Shown: positions 47,417-58,040, counted from the stretch's first letter. The stretch: 64,000 nucleotides of DNA from Moraxella lacunata (GCF_900453205.1 NZ_UGQU01000004.1:1-64000); one strand, 5' to 3'. The notes: generated by a model from the letters alone, not told the origin. Translations and numbers: made by a program.

Positions 47417-47953
47417 ATGGCAAGATTAAAATCTTTATACAATGATAAGCTAAAGCAACAAATCAAAGATGAGCTTGGCTTAGAAAATGTCATGCAAGTG
47501 CCAAAAATCACCAAAATCACTCTGAACATGGGTGTTGGTGGTGCAGCACAAGATAAAAAACTACTTGAAGGTGCCTTGGCAGACATGACTGTCATCGCTG
47601 GTCAAAAGCCAGTTGTTACCAAAGCACGCAAATCAGTGGCAGGCTTTAAAATTCGTGAAGAGTGGCCGATTGGCTGTAAAGTTACCCTTCGTGGTGACCA
47701 GATGTACGAATTCTTAGACCGCTTAATTGCCATTGCGATTCCTCGTATTCGTGACTTCCGTGGTTTTTCTGCAAAAGCATTTGATGGTCGTGGTAACTAC
47801 TCGCTAGGTATCAAAGAACAAATCGTTTTCCCTGAAGTTGATTTTGATAAAATTGACCGTATTCGTGGTCTTGACATCACCATCACAACGACTGCTGCTA
47901 ATGACGATCAAGGTCGTGCATTGCTAAAAGCATTCGGTTTCCCATTTAGATAA
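47417..47953 (+). CDS. rplE: 50S ribosomal protein L5
   Basis: 178 residues. 5S rRNA-binding protein of the central protuberance. Blocks: [56 protein letters not shown] and [28 protein letters not shown]. 20 bases after rplX. Confidence 0.98.
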   Translation: MARLKSLYNDKLKQQIKDELGLENVMQVPKITKITLNMGVGGAAQDKKLLEGALADMTVIAGQKPVVTKARKSVAGFKIREEWPIGCKVTLRGDQMYEFLDRLIAIAIPRIRDFRGFSAKAFDGRGNYSLGIKEQIVFPEVDFDKIDRIRGLDITITTTAANDDQGRALLKAFGFPFR

Positions 47954-47963
47954 GGTAAACGTT

Positions 47964-48269
47964 ATGGCTAAGAAAAGCATGATTAATCGCGAATTAAAAC
48001 GCGAAAAAACAGTTGCTAAGTACGCCGAGAAGCGTGCACAGCTAAAAGCAGTCATCAGTGATGTAAATGCCAGTGATGAAGAGCGTTTAGACGCAATGCT
48101 TGCTCTACAAGCATTGCCACGTAACTCATCACCAGTTCGTTTGCGTAATCGCTGTGGCTTGACTGGTCGTCCACACGGCTATTTCCGTAAATTTGGTCTA
48201 TCACGCAACAAGTTGCGTGAGCGTGTAATGCAAGGTGATGTACCTGGCGTTCGTAAAGCTAGCTGGTAA
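47964..48269 (+). CDS. rpsN: 30S ribosomal protein S14 (zinc-free type)
   Basis: 101 residues, the long form without the paired-Cys zinc site ([28 protein letters not shown]). The C terminus [43 protein letters not shown] is typical. 30S head protein. Confidence 0.98.
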   Translation: MAKKSMINRELKREKTVAKYAEKRAQLKAVISDVNASDEERLDAMLALQALPRNSSPVRLRNRCGLTGRPHGYFRKFGLSRNKLRERVMQGDVPGVRKASW

Positions 48270-48280
48270 GGAGTATCGCA

Positions 48281-48679
48281 ATGAGTATGCAAGATCCAGT
48301 TGCTGATATGCTAACCCGCATTCGCAACGCACAATCAAGAAATAAGCCAAGTGTAGAAATGCCTGCTTCTAAGCTACGCAAATCAATTGCTGATTTGTTG
48401 GTTGCTGAAGGCTATCTAACTTCTGCTGAAGTTGTTGACGGCGAAAACAACAAAAAAGTTCTAAACATTGAACTAAAATACTACCAAGGCAAAGGCGTTA
48501 TCGCTGAACTTAAGCGTTATAGTCGTCCTGGTCTACGCCAATATCGTGGGAAAGATGAACTGCCAAGCGTTCAAAAAGGCTTGGGCGTTGCCATCATCTC
48601 TACCAGCAAAGGCATTATGAGCGACCGTGCAGCACGTGCAGCTGGCATCGGCGGTGAAGTTATCGCTTTGGTTGCCTAA
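48281..48679 (+). CDS. rpsH: 30S ribosomal protein S8
   Basis: 132 residues. Primary 16S binder and, in E. coli, the translational repressor of the spc operon. [40 protein letters not shown] and the C-terminal [26 protein letters not shown] are present. It is followed by a terminator and a new promoter, an unusual break in this operon. Confidence 0.98.
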   Translation: MSMQDPVADMLTRIRNAQSRNKPSVEMPASKLRKSIADLLVAEGYLTSAEVVDGENNKKVLNIELKYYQGKGVIAELKRYSRPGLRQYRGKDELPSVQKGLGVAIISTSKGIMSDRAARAAGIGGEVIALVA

Positions 48680-48691
48680 TCACTTTATTTG

Positions 48692-48749
48692 TTATTTTTA
48701 TTTAAAGTGATAAAAATAAAAATCCTTAGTTTACTCTAAGGATTTTTTG
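48692..48749 (+). terminator. intrinsic terminator inside the spc cluster
   Basis: AATCCTTAG (48721-48729) / CTAAGGATT (48736-48744), loop TTTACT, then TTTT. Just upstream is an AT-only hairpin TTATTTTTAT / ATAAAAATAA (48692-48701 / 48710-48719). It lies between rpsH and rplF. Confidence 0.8.
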
Positions 48750-48758
48750 TGTTATAAT
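48730..48758 (+). promoter_or_regulatory. promoter for rplF and downstream genes
   Basis: TTTACT (48730-48735), 17-base spacer, TATAAT (48753-48758). The -35 coincides with the terminator loop. Its position directly behind the terminator supports a separate transcript rplF-rplR-rpsE-rpmD-rplO-secY-rpmJ. Confidence 0.65.
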
Positions 48759-48863
48759 GCCCTGCTTTTTTAACCAATTTAAATTATCTTGGATGGTGAG
48801 AGTTGGTTATTATTCGTTGCCATCAATTATTGATGGTTGTTTTTATCATTAAAGGAAATTCCT

Positions 48864-49397
48864 ATGTCTCGTGTGGCTAAAGCCCCAGTAACGCTACCTG
48901 CGGGTACCAGCGTTACTTTGAACGGTCAGCAGGTTGAAGTTAAGGGCAAGAACGGTTCTTTGTCTTTACGCCTGCATGATTTGGTCGAGCTAAAGCAAGA
49001 AGATAACGTGGTTACTCTTGCTCCTGTCAAAGACACCAAAGAAGCGTGGATGCACACAGGTACTGTGCGTGCATTGTTGAACAACATGGTTCAAGGTGTG
49101 AGTGAAGGTTTTGAACGTCGTTTGCAACTTATCGGTGTTGGTTACCGTGCCCAAGTTGCTGGCAATGTGGTAAACCTTAACTTAGGTTTCTCTCACCCGA
49201 TTGCTTATAATCTCCCTGAAGGTGTGACTGCTGAAAGCCCAAGTCAAACTGAAATCGTTCTAAAATCAAACGACAAGCAAAAATTGGGTCAAGCAGCAGC
49301 TAAGATTCGTAGCTTCCGCCCACCAGAGCCTTATAAAGGTAAAGGTGTTCGTTATAGCGATGAAGTGGTTCTTCGTAAAGAAGCTAAGAAAAAATAA
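48864..49397 (+). CDS. rplF: 50S ribosomal protein L6
   Basis: 177 residues from [26 protein letters not shown]. Lies near the factor-binding site. C-terminal [35 protein letters not shown] is the L6 signature. An in-frame ATG at 48837 would add nine non-family residues. Confidence 0.98.
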   Translation: MSRVAKAPVTLPAGTSVTLNGQQVEVKGKNGSLSLRLHDLVELKQEDNVVTLAPVKDTKEAWMHTGTVRALLNNMVQGVSEGFERRLQLIGVGYRAQVAGNVVNLNLGFSHPIAYNLPEGVTAESPSQTEIVLKSNDKQKLGQAAAKIRSFRPPEPYKGKGVRYSDEVVLRKEAKKK

Positions 49398-49412
49398 GTA
49401 AGGTGAGCAAAC

Positions 49413-49763
49413 ATGTTGGATAAAAAATCAGCTCGTCTTCGCCGAGCAAAAAAAACCCGTGCCCATATCCGTCAATTAGGTGCCAACCGTTTGACCGTTA
49501 CTCGCACGCCACGTCACATCTACGCCCAAATCATCGCCCCAACAGGCGGTGTGGTTTTGGCTCAAGCATCAACTCTTGATTCAACCCTTCGCTCAGGTGC
49601 GACTGGCAATGTTGAAGCAGCAAAAGCTGTGGGTGCACTGATTGCAGAGCGTGCAAAAGCTGCGGGCATTACTAAGGTTGCATTTGACCGTAGTGGTTTT
49701 AAATATCATGGCCGTGTTAAAGCATTAGCTGACGCTGCTCGTGAAAACGGATTGGAGTTCTAA
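49413..49763 (+). CDS. rplR: 50S ribosomal protein L18
   Basis: 116 residues. 5S rRNA-binding. [39 protein letters not shown] and [26 protein letters not shown] are typical. 15 bases after rplF. Confidence 0.98.
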   Translation: MLDKKSARLRRAKKTRAHIRQLGANRLTVTRTPRHIYAQIIAPTGGVVLAQASTLDSTLRSGATGNVEAAKAVGALIAERAKAAGITKVAFDRSGFKYHGRVKALADAARENGLEF

Positions 49764-49765
49764 TC

Positions 49766-50263
49766 ATGGCAAAAGTTGAACAAACTGACGGTTTGGTAGA
49801 GAAATTGGTTGCCGTTGACCGTGTGGCAAAAGTTGTAAAAGGTGGTCGTATCTTCTCCTTCACTGCATTGACAGTAGTTGGTGATGGTAATGGTCGTGTT
49901 GGTTTTGGTCGTGGCAAGGCTCGTGAAGTGCCTGCCGCCATCCAAAAAGCACTAGAAGCTGCTAAGCGTAACATGATTACTGTTGAGCTTGCTGGCACAA
50001 CACTACAACACCCTATTAATGCTCGTCACGGTGCATCAAAAGTATACATGCAACCTGCATCAGAAGGTACTGGCGTTATTGCTGGTGGTGCAATGCGTGC
50101 TGTGCTAGAAGTTGCTGGCGTTCAAGACGTATTGGCGAAATGCTACGGCTCTACCAATGCTGCCAATGTGGTCTATGCAACCTTTAAAGGTCTGCGTGAC
50201 ATGGTTTCACCAGAGCAAGTTGCTGCTAAACGTGGCAAATCTGTTGAAGAAATTTTGGGCTAA
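49766..50263 (+). CDS. rpsE: 30S ribosomal protein S5
   Basis: 165 residues. Accuracy protein at the mRNA entry; the loop [37 protein letters not shown] contains the usual spectinomycin-relevant residues unchanged. 2 bases after rplR. Confidence 0.98.
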   Translation: MAKVEQTDGLVEKLVAVDRVAKVVKGGRIFSFTALTVVGDGNGRVGFGRGKAREVPAAIQKALEAAKRNMITVELAGTTLQHPINARHGASKVYMQPASEGTGVIAGGAMRAVLEVAGVQDVLAKCYGSTNAANVVYATFKGLRDMVSPEQVAAKRGKSVEEILG

Positions 50264-50278
50264 GAGTAGGTGAGTGTT

Positions 50279-50458
50279 ATGAAAACAATGAAAATTACTC
50301 AAACTAAGTCTAGCTCACACCGTTTGGCAAGCCATAAGGCCTGCCTAAAAGGTTTGGGACTACGTCGCATCGGTCATACTGTGGAAGTAGAAGATACACC
50401 ATCTACTCGTGGTATGGTAAATCGTGTACATTACATGGTTAAAGTGGAGGAAGCGTAA
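50279..50458 (+). CDS. rpmD: 50S ribosomal protein L30
   Basis: 59 residues. [47 protein letters not shown] is L30. The ATG at 50279 is preferred over a GTG at 50270. The stop overlaps the rplO ATG (TAATG). Confidence 0.96.
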   Translation: MKTMKITQTKSSSHRLASHKACLKGLGLRRIGHTVEVEDTPSTRGMVNRVHYMVKVEEA

Positions 50459-50898
50459 TGGGTCTTCGTTTAAATGAACTTGCCCCAGCAGTGGGTGCAA
50501 AAAAGACTGCCCAACGTCGTGGTCGTGGTATTGGCTCAGGTCTAGGTAAGACTGGTGGTCGTGGTATCAAGGGTCAAACTTCACGTTCAGGCTCAAGCAT
50601 TCCAGCAGGCTTTGAAGGCGGTCAAATGCCTATCTATCGCCGTTTGCCAAAATTTGGTTTTACCAGCCAACTAGCCTTGACAACAGCCGAAGTACGTTTG
50701 TCAGAGCTTAACAAGATTGAAGGCAATGAGGTAACACTTGAAACGCTAAAAGCTGCCAACATCATCCGTGGTGACATGAAGCGTGCTCGTATTATCTTAT
50801 CAGGCGAGATTAGCCGTGCTTTAACCTTTAAAGGCGTAAAAGTTACTAAAGGTGCAAAAGAAGCCATCGTTGCCGCTGGCGGTAGCGTCGAGGAGTAA
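50458..50898 (+). CDS. rplO: 50S ribosomal protein L15
   Basis: 146 residues. Late-assembly 50S protein with the Gly/Arg-rich N-terminal extension ([26 protein letters not shown]) and globular C terminus ([28 protein letters not shown]). Overlaps rpmD by 1 base. Confidence 0.98.
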   Translation: MGLRLNELAPAVGAKKTAQRRGRGIGSGLGKTGGRGIKGQTSRSGSSIPAGFEGGQMPIYRRLPKFGFTSQLALTTAEVRLSELNKIEGNEVTLETLKAANIIRGDMKRARIILSGEISRALTFKGVKVTKGAKEAIVAAGGSVEE

Positions 50899-50901
50899 TC
50901 C

Positions 50902-52224
50902 ATGTCTAAATCAACGCCTAAATCAGGCATTCCATTAAATCCATTGGCTTTTATTCGTAAGTATGATGAGCTATGGCATCGCATGTTATTTTTGCTTGGG
51001 GCGTTGGTTGTCTATCGTTTAGGTTCGCACATTCCTGTACCAGGCATGAATCCCATCCGTCTTGCTCAATTTTTTGATGGCAGTCAAAATACCTTTTTGG
51101 GCATGTTTAACATGTTCTCAGGCGGTGCTTTGGAGCGTATGTCCATCATGGCACTGGGTATCATGCCTTATATCTCAGCATCCATTGTGGTACAGATGAT
51201 GTCAGCGGTGATACCTTCGCTTGATGCCCTAAAAAAAGAAGGTGAATCTGGTCGGCGTATTTTAAATAAATACACGAGGCAAGGTACACTGGCTTTGGCA
51301 TTTGTGCAAGCGGTTGGTATGTCAGCAGGTCTTGTTGCTGGTGGTTTGACATTAAGCTCTGGTTTGACTTTTATGATTCCTGCGGTGACTGCATTGGTCG
51401 CAGGAGCGATGTTCTTGATGTGGCTTGGTGAGCAGATTACTGAGCGCGGCATTGGCAACGGCATATCCATGCTTATTTTTGCCAGTATCATATCAAGTGC
51501 CCCTGGCATGATTGCGGGTGCATTCAGTCAAGACATGAACTTAATGGTTGTCCTTATCTTTGCGTTGTTGGGTTTGGCGGTGATGGCTGGCATTGTTTAT
51601 ATTGAACGTGCCCAACGCCGTGTGCCTGTTAATTATGCTCAAAAACAGCAAGAAGGGCGTAAAGTTTATGCTCAGCAACAATCACATTTGCCATTAAAGC
51701 TCAATATGGCAGGGGTGATTCCAGCGATTTTTGCTAGCTCATTGCTGATGTTGCCTGCAAGTTTGGGGCAATGGGCAGGTTCTTCGGCGAATCCAACCAC
51801 ACTGCAAAATATCATGCAGAACATTTCACTCATCTTACAGCCAGGCAGTCCTTTGTACTTATTACTGTTTGGCGTGCTAATCATCTTTTTCTGTTATTTT
51901 TATACAGCATTGATGTTTAACCCAGGTGAGGTGGCAGAGAATTTAAAGCGTAGTGGTGCTTATATTCCTGGCATACGCCCAGGACAGCAAACGAAACGAT
52001 ATTTGGATTTTGTCCTAAATCGCCTAACGTTTATTGGTGCGATGTATATGGCGATCATTTGCCTAATGCCAATGGTAATTCAAACGTCATTTGGCGTGCC
52101 TTTTCAGTTGGGTGGTGCATCTTTATTGATTATGGTGGTTGTACTTATGGACTTCATCGCACAGGTGCAAGCACATCTGATGACCCATCAATACCATGAT
52201 CAAACTTTAATCCAGTCTAAATGA
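50902..52224 (+). CDS. secY: protein translocase subunit SecY
   Basis: 440 residues with ten membrane helices; the channel of the Sec translocon. The plug and TM2 region ([37 protein letters not shown]), the cytoplasmic loop [14 protein letters not shown]-like ([14 protein letters not shown]) and [26 protein letters not shown] for ribosome and SecA contact are present. 3 bases after rplO. Confidence 0.98.
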   Translation: MSKSTPKSGIPLNPLAFIRKYDELWHRMLFLLGALVVYRLGSHIPVPGMNPIRLAQFFDGSQNTFLGMFNMFSGGALERMSIMALGIMPYISASIVVQMMSAVIPSLDALKKEGESGRRILNKYTRQGTLALAFVQAVGMSAGLVAGGLTLSSGLTFMIPAVTALVAGAMFLMWLGEQITERGIGNGISMLIFASIISSAPGMIAGAFSQDMNLMVVLIFALLGLAVMAGIVYIERAQRRVPVNYAQKQQEGRKVYAQQQSHLPLKLNMAGVIPAIFASSLLMLPASLGQWAGSSANPTTLQNIMQNISLILQPGSPLYLLLFGVLIIFFCYFYTALMFNPGEVAENLKRSGAYIPGIRPGQQTKRYLDFVLNRLTFIGAMYMAIICLMPMVIQTSFGVPFQLGGASLLIMVVVLMDFIAQVQAHLMTHQYHDQTLIQSK

Positions 52225-52238
52225 CATTAGGAGTAGAC

Positions 52239-52355
52239 ATGAAAGTTCAAGCGTCTGTAAAAAAAATCTGTGGCAGTTGCAAAATCGTACGCCGTAAAGG
52301 TAAAGTATTGGTTATTTGCAGTTCAGAGCCACGTCATAAGCAACGTCAAGGTTAA
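52239..52355 (+). CDS. rpmJ: 50S ribosomal protein L36 (zinc-ribbon type)
   Basis: 38 residues, [20 protein letters not shown]..., with Cys11, Cys14, Cys27 and His33 forming the zinc site. SD TAGGAG. 14 bases after secY, the usual end of the spc operon. Short enough to be missed by length cut-offs. Confidence 0.97.
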   Translation: MKVQASVKKICGSCKIVRRKGKVLVICSSEPRHKQRQG

Positions 52356-52371
52356 TTTTACAAATTAATAC

Positions 52372-52434
52372 TTGCAATTTTGTAGCGGATATTGTATTAT
52401 CCGCTACTTGCCATGCTGTTATCTAGGATAGCAG
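52372..52434 (+). promoter_or_regulatory. alpha operon promoter and leader hairpins
   Basis: TTGCAA (52372-52377), 17-base spacer, TATTAT (52395-52400). A 10-bp palindrome GTAGCGGATA / TATCCGCTAC (52382-52391 / 52398-52407) overlaps the -10. It has no T tract, so it is more likely a leader or processing element than a terminator. CTGTTATC / GATAGCAG (52416-52423 / 52427-52434) is a second hairpin before rpsM. In E. coli S4 represses this operon through a leader pseudoknot; S4 binding here is not shown. Confidence 0.5.
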
Positions 52435-52483
52435 TAGAGTAAAACAGCAAATGCCTAGCATTTGTGCTAACGGAGAGAAATCA

Positions 52484-52840
52484 ATGGCTCGTATTGCCGG
52501 TGTAAACATTCCGGACAACAAACACGCTGTGATTTCGCTAACTTACATTTTTGGTATTGGCCGCACTACTGCTAAGAAAATCTTGGCAACCGTAGGTATC
52601 AGCGAGACCACCAAAATTGGTCAGTTAGATGATTCACAACTGGATGCTGTTCGTGCAGAAGTTGCAAATTACGCTACCGAAGGTGACCTTCGTCGCGAAA
52701 TTTCAATGAACATCAAGCGTTTGGTCGATTTGGGTTGCTACCGTGGTCTTCGTCACCGCCGTGGTCTTCCAGTTCGTGGTCAACGCACTAAAACCAACGC
52801 GCGTACCCGTAAAGGTCCTCGCAAAGCAATTAAAAAGTAA
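52484..52840 (+). CDS. rpsM: 30S ribosomal protein S13
   Basis: 118 residues from [34 protein letters not shown]. Head protein that contacts P-site tRNA and the 50S. The tail [27 protein letters not shown] is complete. An upstream ATG at 52451 adds non-family residues. First gene of the alpha operon. Confidence 0.98.
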   Translation: MARIAGVNIPDNKHAVISLTYIFGIGRTTAKKILATVGISETTKIGQLDDSQLDAVRAEVANYATEGDLRREISMNIKRLVDLGCYRGLRHRRGLPVRGQRTKTNARTRKGPRKAIKK

Positions 52841-52860
52841 CTAATTTAGGAAGCTAAAAG

Positions 52861-53253
52861 ATGGCAAAAGACACTCGTAGCCGCAAAAAAGTGGCACGTC
52901 GTTCGGTATCTGAAGGTATCGCCCATATTCATGCGTCTTTTAATAACACCATTGTAACCATTACCGATCGTCAGGGTAATGCATTGGCTTGGGCCACCTC
53001 AGGTGGACAAGGCTTCCGTGGTTCACGTAAATCAACGCCTTTTGCTGCACAGGTTGCTGCTGAAGTTGCTGGTAAAACAGCACAAGAAACCTATGGTGTT
53101 AAAAACGTTGATGTCTTGGTTAAAGGTCCAGGACCAGGTCGTGAGTCTGCGGTTCGTGCATTAGGTGCATTGGGTTATAAAATTAACAGCATCAGCGATG
53201 TAACCCCAATTCCACACAACGGCTGCCGCCCGCCTAAGAAACGCCGCGTTTAA
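52861..53253 (+). CDS. rpsK: 30S ribosomal protein S11
   Basis: 130 residues. Platform protein near the E site. [44 protein letters not shown] and [18 protein letters not shown] with the Asn-Gly isoaspartate site are typical. 20 bases after rpsM. Confidence 0.98.
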   Translation: MAKDTRSRKKVARRSVSEGIAHIHASFNNTIVTITDRQGNALAWATSGGQGFRGSRKSTPFAAQVAAEVAGKTAQETYGVKNVDVLVKGPGPGRESAVRALGALGYKINSISDVTPIPHNGCRPPKKRRV

Positions 53254-53264
53254 GGAGATAACTC

Positions 53265-53906
53265 ATGGCCCGTTATATTGGTCCAAAATTAAAATTGTCT
53301 CGCCGTGAAGGTACTGACCTGCAACTCAAATCAGGTGTAAAAGCTTACGACGTTAAGACAAAAAAATCAGGTCGCGTACCTGGTCAGCATGGCAATAGCC
53401 AAAATAAGGCCTCTGAATACGCCCTACAACTTCGCGAGAAGCAAAAAGTAAAACGTATGTATGGTGTGCTTGAGCGTCAATTCTCAAACTACTATAAAGA
53501 AGCTGCTCGTATGCGTGGTGCTACTGGTGAAAACCTACTTGGCATGCTAGAACGCCGTTTGGATAACGTTGTTTATCGTATGGGCTTTGGTGCTACTCGT
53601 GCAGAAGCACGTCAGTTGGTGAGCCACCGTGCAATCCTGCTAAAAAAAGCAGGTCGTGATGAGTTTGTTCGTGTGAACATTCCTTCAATCCAAGTTCAAG
53701 ACGGTGATGTGATTGCTGTGCATGAGAAGTCAAAAGAACAACTTCGTATTAAAAACGCAGTAGAGCTTGCGACTCAACGTGGCATTCCAGAATGGCTAGA
53801 AGTTGACCACAGCAAACTACAAGGTACGTTTAAAACTGCTCCAGATCGCAGTGACCTACCTGCTGAAATTAACGAAAGCTTGATTGTAGAACTATATTCT
53901 AAATAA
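53265..53906 (+). CDS. rpsD: 30S ribosomal protein S4 (zinc-free type)
   Basis: 213 residues. Initiator of 30S assembly; in E. coli also the alpha-operon repressor. It lacks the N-terminal Cys cluster. [23 protein letters not shown] and the S4 RNA-binding domain ([32 protein letters not shown]) are present. 11 bases after rpsK. Confidence 0.98.
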   Translation: MARYIGPKLKLSRREGTDLQLKSGVKAYDVKTKKSGRVPGQHGNSQNKASEYALQLREKQKVKRMYGVLERQFSNYYKEAARMRGATGENLLGMLERRLDNVVYRMGFGATRAEARQLVSHRAILLKKAGRDEFVRVNIPSIQVQDGDVIAVHEKSKEQLRIKNAVELATQRGIPEWLEVDHSKLQGTFKTAPDRSDLPAEINESLIVELYSK

Positions 53907-53928
53907 TCCGAACTAATCGAGGTGACTT

Positions 53929-54933
53929 ATGACAAATGTAACTGAGTTTCTAACACCGTCTGCAATTAATGTAGATACGGTTAATGAAACGACTGCTAAG
54001 GTCACGCTCGAGCCGTTAGAACGTGGCTTTGGGCATACACTAGGTAATGCTCTTCGTCGCATTCTTTTATCTTCGTTGTCTGGTGCTGCCGTGATTGAAG
54101 CTGAAATTGAAGGCGTTGATCATGAATATTCAACACTAGAAGGTTTGCAAGAAGATGTATTAGATTTGCTTTTGAACCTAAAAGGCTTGGCAATCATTTT
54201 ACATGACCAAAACGAAGCTTATTTAACATTGGATAAAAAGGGTGCAGGCATTGTAACTGCTGCTGATCTTGAACTGCCACATAATGTTGAGATCGCCAAT
54301 CCTGAATTGGTGCTTGGTACGTTAAGTGAACGTGGACATTTAAAAATGCGTCTGCGTGTGGTGACAGGTCGTGGCTATGAGCCTGCCAATCAACGTCGTG
54401 AAGATGCCAATTCTAAAGCGATTGGACGTTTGAAACTTGATGCAAGTTTTAGCCCTATATTGCGTGTGGCTTATGATGTTGAGAATGCTCGTGTTGAGCA
54501 ACGTACTGACCTTGACAAGCTTATCATTGAGCTTGAAACTAATGGTACGATTGACCCTGAAGAGGCGATTCGTAAGGCTGCTACGATTTTGCAACAACAA
54601 ATTGCAATATTCGTTGATCTAGAAGCCGAGGAAGCCCCTGAGCCAGTTAAAGAAAAAGAAGAGATTGACCCTGTGCTATTACGCCCAGTGGACGACCTTG
54701 AACTAACGGTTCGTTCAGCAAACTGCTTGAAAGCTGAAAACATTTACTACATCGGTGATTTGGTGCAACGTTCTGAGACTGAACTTCTAAAAACACCAAA
54801 TTTAGGTAAGAAATCATTAACCGAAATCAAAGACGTACTTGCGTCAAAAGGTTTGGAGTTGGGCATGCGTTTAGAGACCTGGCCACCAAGCGATTTGCGA
54901 GTTGATGACCGTTTTTCTTACCGTAGCCGTTAA
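53929..54933 (+). CDS. rpoA: RNA polymerase alpha subunit
   Basis: 334 residues. The N-terminal dimerisation domain ([23 protein letters not shown]) and the C-terminal domain ([51 protein letters not shown]), which binds UP elements and activators, are joined by an acidic linker [15 protein letters not shown]. 22 bases after rpsD. Confidence 0.98.
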   Translation: MTNVTEFLTPSAINVDTVNETTAKVTLEPLERGFGHTLGNALRRILLSSLSGAAVIEAEIEGVDHEYSTLEGLQEDVLDLLLNLKGLAIILHDQNEAYLTLDKKGAGIVTAADLELPHNVEIANPELVLGTLSERGHLKMRLRVVTGRGYEPANQRREDANSKAIGRLKLDASFSPILRVAYDVENARVEQRTDLDKLIIELETNGTIDPEEAIRKAATILQQQIAIFVDLEAEEAPEPVKEKEEIDPVLLRPVDDLELTVRSANCLKAENIYYIGDLVQRSETELLKTPNLGKKSLTEIKDVLASKGLELGMRLETWPPSDLRVDDRFSYRSR

Positions 54934-54951
54934 TTTTAAAGGATACTGACC

Positions 54952-55311
54952 ATGCGACATCGTAATAGCGGAGTCAAGCTGGGTCGCACCAGCAGCCATC
55001 GTAAGGCTATGTTCCAAAACATGACCAATTCATTGATTGAACATGAGCTAATCAAAACCACGTTGGTAAAAGCAAAAGAGCTACGTCGTGTAGCAGAGCC
55101 ACTCATCACTTTGGCAAAAGAAGACAGCGTTGCTAATCGCCGTCTTGCTTTTAACCGTACTCGTAACAAGGCAACCGTTGGTAAGCTTTTCAATGAGCTA
55201 GGACCACGTTACAAGACTCGCCCAGGTGGTTATTTGCGTATCATCAAATGCGGTTATCGTGATGGCGATAATGCACCAATGGCTTATGTGGAATTGGTTG
55301 ACCGTCCATAA
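54952..55311 (+). CDS. rplQ: 50S ribosomal protein L17
   Basis: 119 residues. [38 protein letters not shown] and [27 protein letters not shown] are typical. Last gene of the alpha operon; a strong terminator follows. Confidence 0.98.
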   Translation: MRHRNSGVKLGRTSSHRKAMFQNMTNSLIEHELIKTTLVKAKELRRVAEPLITLAKEDSVANRRLAFNRTRNKATVGKLFNELGPRYKTRPGGYLRIIKCGYRDGDNAPMAYVELVDRP

Positions 55312-55329
55312 TAGTCACTATTTCTACGA

Positions 55330-55360
55330 AAACCAAACCTTTTTAAGGTTTGGTTTTTTT
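55330..55360 (+). terminator. alpha operon terminator
   Basis: AAACCAAACCTT (55330-55341) / AAGGTTTGGTTT (55345-55356) with loop TTT, then TTTT. Confidence 0.92.
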
Positions 55361-55443
55361 ATTGCATGGATTTTGGTTTGTTGGTGTTTTTGACAAATAA
55401 AAAGACGATTGATGTCAAATTATAGTTGAAAACTTTAAAACTA

Positions 55444-55539
55444 GGACGAGTCTGACTTTGCTATTTTCCATGCAAAAATTGATTGAGTCATCAAATTTTT
55501 ATCATGTCTATAAAAATATTACCAATAGTGAGTGCGTCT
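55444..55539 (-). repeat. MITE-like element, copy D (decayed)
   Basis: TA then GGACGAGTCTGAC at the left, CCATGCAAAAATTGA in the middle, AATATTACCAATAGTGAGTGCGTC at the right. It aligns with copy B in the same orientation but lacks the CATTGCAAATACC part and has degraded ends. The rest of 55361-55790 includes a likely fumarase promoter (TGCTACAAT at 55722-55730) and an AAAGCGGT / ACCGCTTT inverted repeat around it. Confidence 0.6.
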
Positions 55540-55790
55540 TGTTAATTTGTGCTGTATTAAATTTAATTTTAGTAAGTGGTCATGTCAAACTTTCTATTAA
55601 ACATAGTAGAGTGAGAACTTTGTAAAATGGGTCTTATTTTAAATACTTGTTGTTTTGTGGGATGTGGTACAATTGCTCTGTGCGGTAATTAGGAAAAACA
55701 TTTTAAAGCGGTAGTAATCTATGCTACAATAACACCGCTTTTTAGCAAAATCTAGCCAGCTTTTTAGCCAGCCAATCACAAGGAACTCAC

Positions 55791-57317
55791 ATGACTGTCA
55801 TCAAAAAAGACGACTTTATCCAGTCCATCGCAGACGCATTTCAGTACATCAGCTACTATCACCCAACCGATTACATCGAAGCCCTGACCGAAGCCTTAGA
55901 GCGTGAAGAAAACCCTGCCGCCAAAGACGCCATGACTCAAATTTTGGTAAACAGCCGTATGTGTGCCGAGGGCAAACGCCCGATTTGCCAAGACACAGGG
56001 ATTGCAACTGTATTTTTAAAAGTCGGCATGAACGTAACGTGGGACAGTGACATGAGCGTGGCGGACATGGTCAACGAAGGCGTTCGCCGTGCCTACAATC
56101 ACCCTGATAACACCCTGCGTGCGTCTGTACTTGCCGACCCTGCGGGCAAACGAGTGAACACCAAAGACAATACCCCTGCCGTCATTCACATGGAAATCGT
56201 GGCAGGCGATAAGGTGGAAGTTACCTGTGCTGCCAAAGGGGGCGGTAGTGAGAACAAATCCAAACTTACCATGCTAAATCCGTCTGACAGTATTGTGGAT
56301 TGGGTGTTAAAGAGCATTCCTAAAATGGGTGCAGGCTGGTGTCCTCCGGGTATTTTGGGTATTGGTATCGGTGGCACGCCAGAGAAAGCCACGCTTTTGG
56401 CAAAAGAGAGTCTCATGAGCCACATTGACATTCACAAGCTAAAAGCCAAAGCCGAAAGCGGAGCAGAGCTATCTACCACCGAGAGCCTACGCCTTGAACT
56501 CTTTGAAAAGGTAAATGCACTAGGTATCGGAGCTCAGGGTTTGGGCGGTCTTACCACCGTGCTTGATGTCAAAATCCTAGACTATCCAACGCACGCCGCA
56601 TCTAAGCCTGTGGCGATGATTCCTAACTGTGCCGCCACTCGCCATGTGGAGTTTGAGCTTGACGGTACAGGGGCGGTAAACCTAGAACCGCCAAGCATGG
56701 ATATATACCCTGACATCACTTACAGCCCCGACAGTGGCAAGCGTGTCAATGTGGATACCCTAACCAAAGAAGAAGTGGCGACATGGCAAACAGGCGATGT
56801 GCTACTGCTTAACGGCAAAATCTACACAGGGCGAGACGCTGCTCACAAACGCATGACTGACATGCTAAATAATGGCGAAACCCTACCTGTGGATTTCACT
56901 AACAAACTCATCTATTACGTTGGGCCTGTGGACCCTGTGCGTGATGAAGTGGTGGGGCCAGCAGGGCCGACAACTGCCACTCGTATGGATAAATTTACCC
57001 GTCAAATGCTAGAACAAACTGGTCTTTTGGGTATGATTGGTAAATCCGAGCGTGGTAAAATCGCCTGTGAAGCCATCGCTGACAACAAAGCAGTGTATCT
57101 CATGGCGGTGGGCGGTTCGGCATATTTGGTCTCAAAAGCCATCAAAAATGCCAAAGTGGTTGCTTTCCCTGAGCTTGGCATGGAAGCGATTTATGAATTT
57201 GAAGTTAAGGATATGCCTGTAACGGTGGCGGTAGATAGCAATGGCGTATCGGTACACGCCACCGCCCCAAAAATCTGGCAAGCCAAAATCGGTAAAATCC
57301 CTGTGGTGGAAGGCTAA
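55791..57317 (+). CDS. fumA: class I fumarate hydratase (iron-sulfur type)
   Basis: Fumarate to L-malate in the TCA cycle, using a [4Fe-4S] cluster. 508 residues. N-terminal alpha-type domain with CAEGKRPICQDTGIATVFLKVG, EVTCAAKGGGSENKSKL and GWCPPGILGIGIGGTPEKATLLAKESLM, then the beta-type domain (GRDAAHKRM, YVGPVDP, VGPAGPTTATRMD, ELGMEAIYEF). Cys residues in the first domain supply cluster ligands. SD AAGGAA. It is oxygen-sensitive by family. The symbol follows E. coli fumA; other class I names are equally possible. Confidence 0.93.
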   Translation: MTVIKKDDFIQSIADAFQYISYYHPTDYIEALTEALEREENPAAKDAMTQILVNSRMCAEGKRPICQDTGIATVFLKVGMNVTWDSDMSVADMVNEGVRRAYNHPDNTLRASVLADPAGKRVNTKDNTPAVIHMEIVAGDKVEVTCAAKGGGSENKSKLTMLNPSDSIVDWVLKSIPKMGAGWCPPGILGIGIGGTPEKATLLAKESLMSHIDIHKLKAKAESGAELSTTESLRLELFEKVNALGIGAQGLGGLTTVLDVKILDYPTHAASKPVAMIPNCAATRHVEFELDGTGAVNLEPPSMDIYPDITYSPDSGKRVNVDTLTKEEVATWQTGDVLLLNGKIYTGRDAAHKRMTDMLNNGETLPVDFTNKLIYYVGPVDPVRDEVVGPAGPTTATRMDKFTRQMLEQTGLLGMIGKSERGKIACEAIADNKAVYLMAVGGSAYLVSKAIKNAKVVAFPELGMEAIYEFEVKDMPVTVAVDSNGVSVHATAPKIWQAKIGKIPVVEG

Positions 57318-57349
57318 ACATCCAAAATGTTCGGTCAATAAACCACAGC

Positions 57350-57384
57350 ACACACCCCAAGCAAGGTCTTTGGGGTGTGTTTTT
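57350..57384. terminator. terminator after fumarase
   Basis: ACACACCCCAA (57350-57360) / TTGGGGTGTGT (57370-57380), 9-base loop, then TTTT. It may also slow the convergent gph transcript. Confidence 0.85.
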
Positions 57385-57389
57385 GTGAG

Positions 57390-58040
57390 TTATAAAAGAG
57401 ATGCAACCAAATCGCCAAAATTATCAAACACCCCATCAGGGCGACTGTCCGCAATCGGCTCGCCATAGTTATAACCATAGGTTAGGGCGAGCGTGGTTAT
57501 CCCTGCATTTTGCCCTGCTGTGATGTCATTTTTGGAGTCGCCCACCATGACCGCTTGCGATTTGTCTATGCCAAGCGTGGTGCAAATATGCAAAAGCGGA
57601 GCAGGGTCAGGCTTTTTAGTAGGCAAACTGTCGCCCCCAATGACACAGGCGAATTTGTCCGTCCAGCCCATGTTATTTAAAATGTCGGGCAAAAATTGAG
57701 CAGGCTTATTGGTACACAGGGCAAGCGTCAAGCCTTGTTTGATAAGGCGGTTTAATCCGTCCGTTACCCCATTGTACTCCATCGTTTTGCCTTGACAAGT
57801 GGCGTATTCTTTTAAAAATATCTCATGGGCGTGGTGCAAATTGTCAAGTGATAGCTCCGCCCACACTAATGCCCGCTCCACGAGTTTCACCGAGCCATTA
57901 CCCACCCACGTCCGTACGTTATCCGTGCTAGCAGGGGATTTGTCAAAATGAGCAAGCATTTTATCCACGCCGTCCGCCAAATCAGGCACGCTGTCAATGA
58001 GTGTGCCATCCAAATCAAAAATGATGAGTGATTTTGTCAT
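57390..58040 (-). CDS. gph: phosphoglycolate phosphatase (HAD family)
   Basis: Dephosphorylates 2-phosphoglycolate, mostly from DNA-damage repair. 216 residues: HAD motif I IFDLDGTLIDSVPDL, motif II region LALCTNKP, motif III KKPDPAPLL and motif IV VMVGDSKNDITAGQNAG. Length and the Gph-specific SVPDLA opening fit. Convergent with fumA. Related HAD phosphatases could act on other sugar phosphates. Confidence 0.9.
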   Translation of the reverse strand: MTKSLIIFDLDGTLIDSVPDLADGVDKMLAHFDKSPASTDNVRTWVGNGSVKLVERALVWAELSLDNLHHAHEIFLKEYATCQGKTMEYNGVTDGLNRLIKQGLTLALCTNKPAQFLPDILNNMGWTDKFACVIGGDSLPTKKPDPAPLLHICTTLGIDKSQAVMVGDSKNDITAGQNAGITTLALTYGYNYGEPIADSRPDGVFDNFGDLVASLL

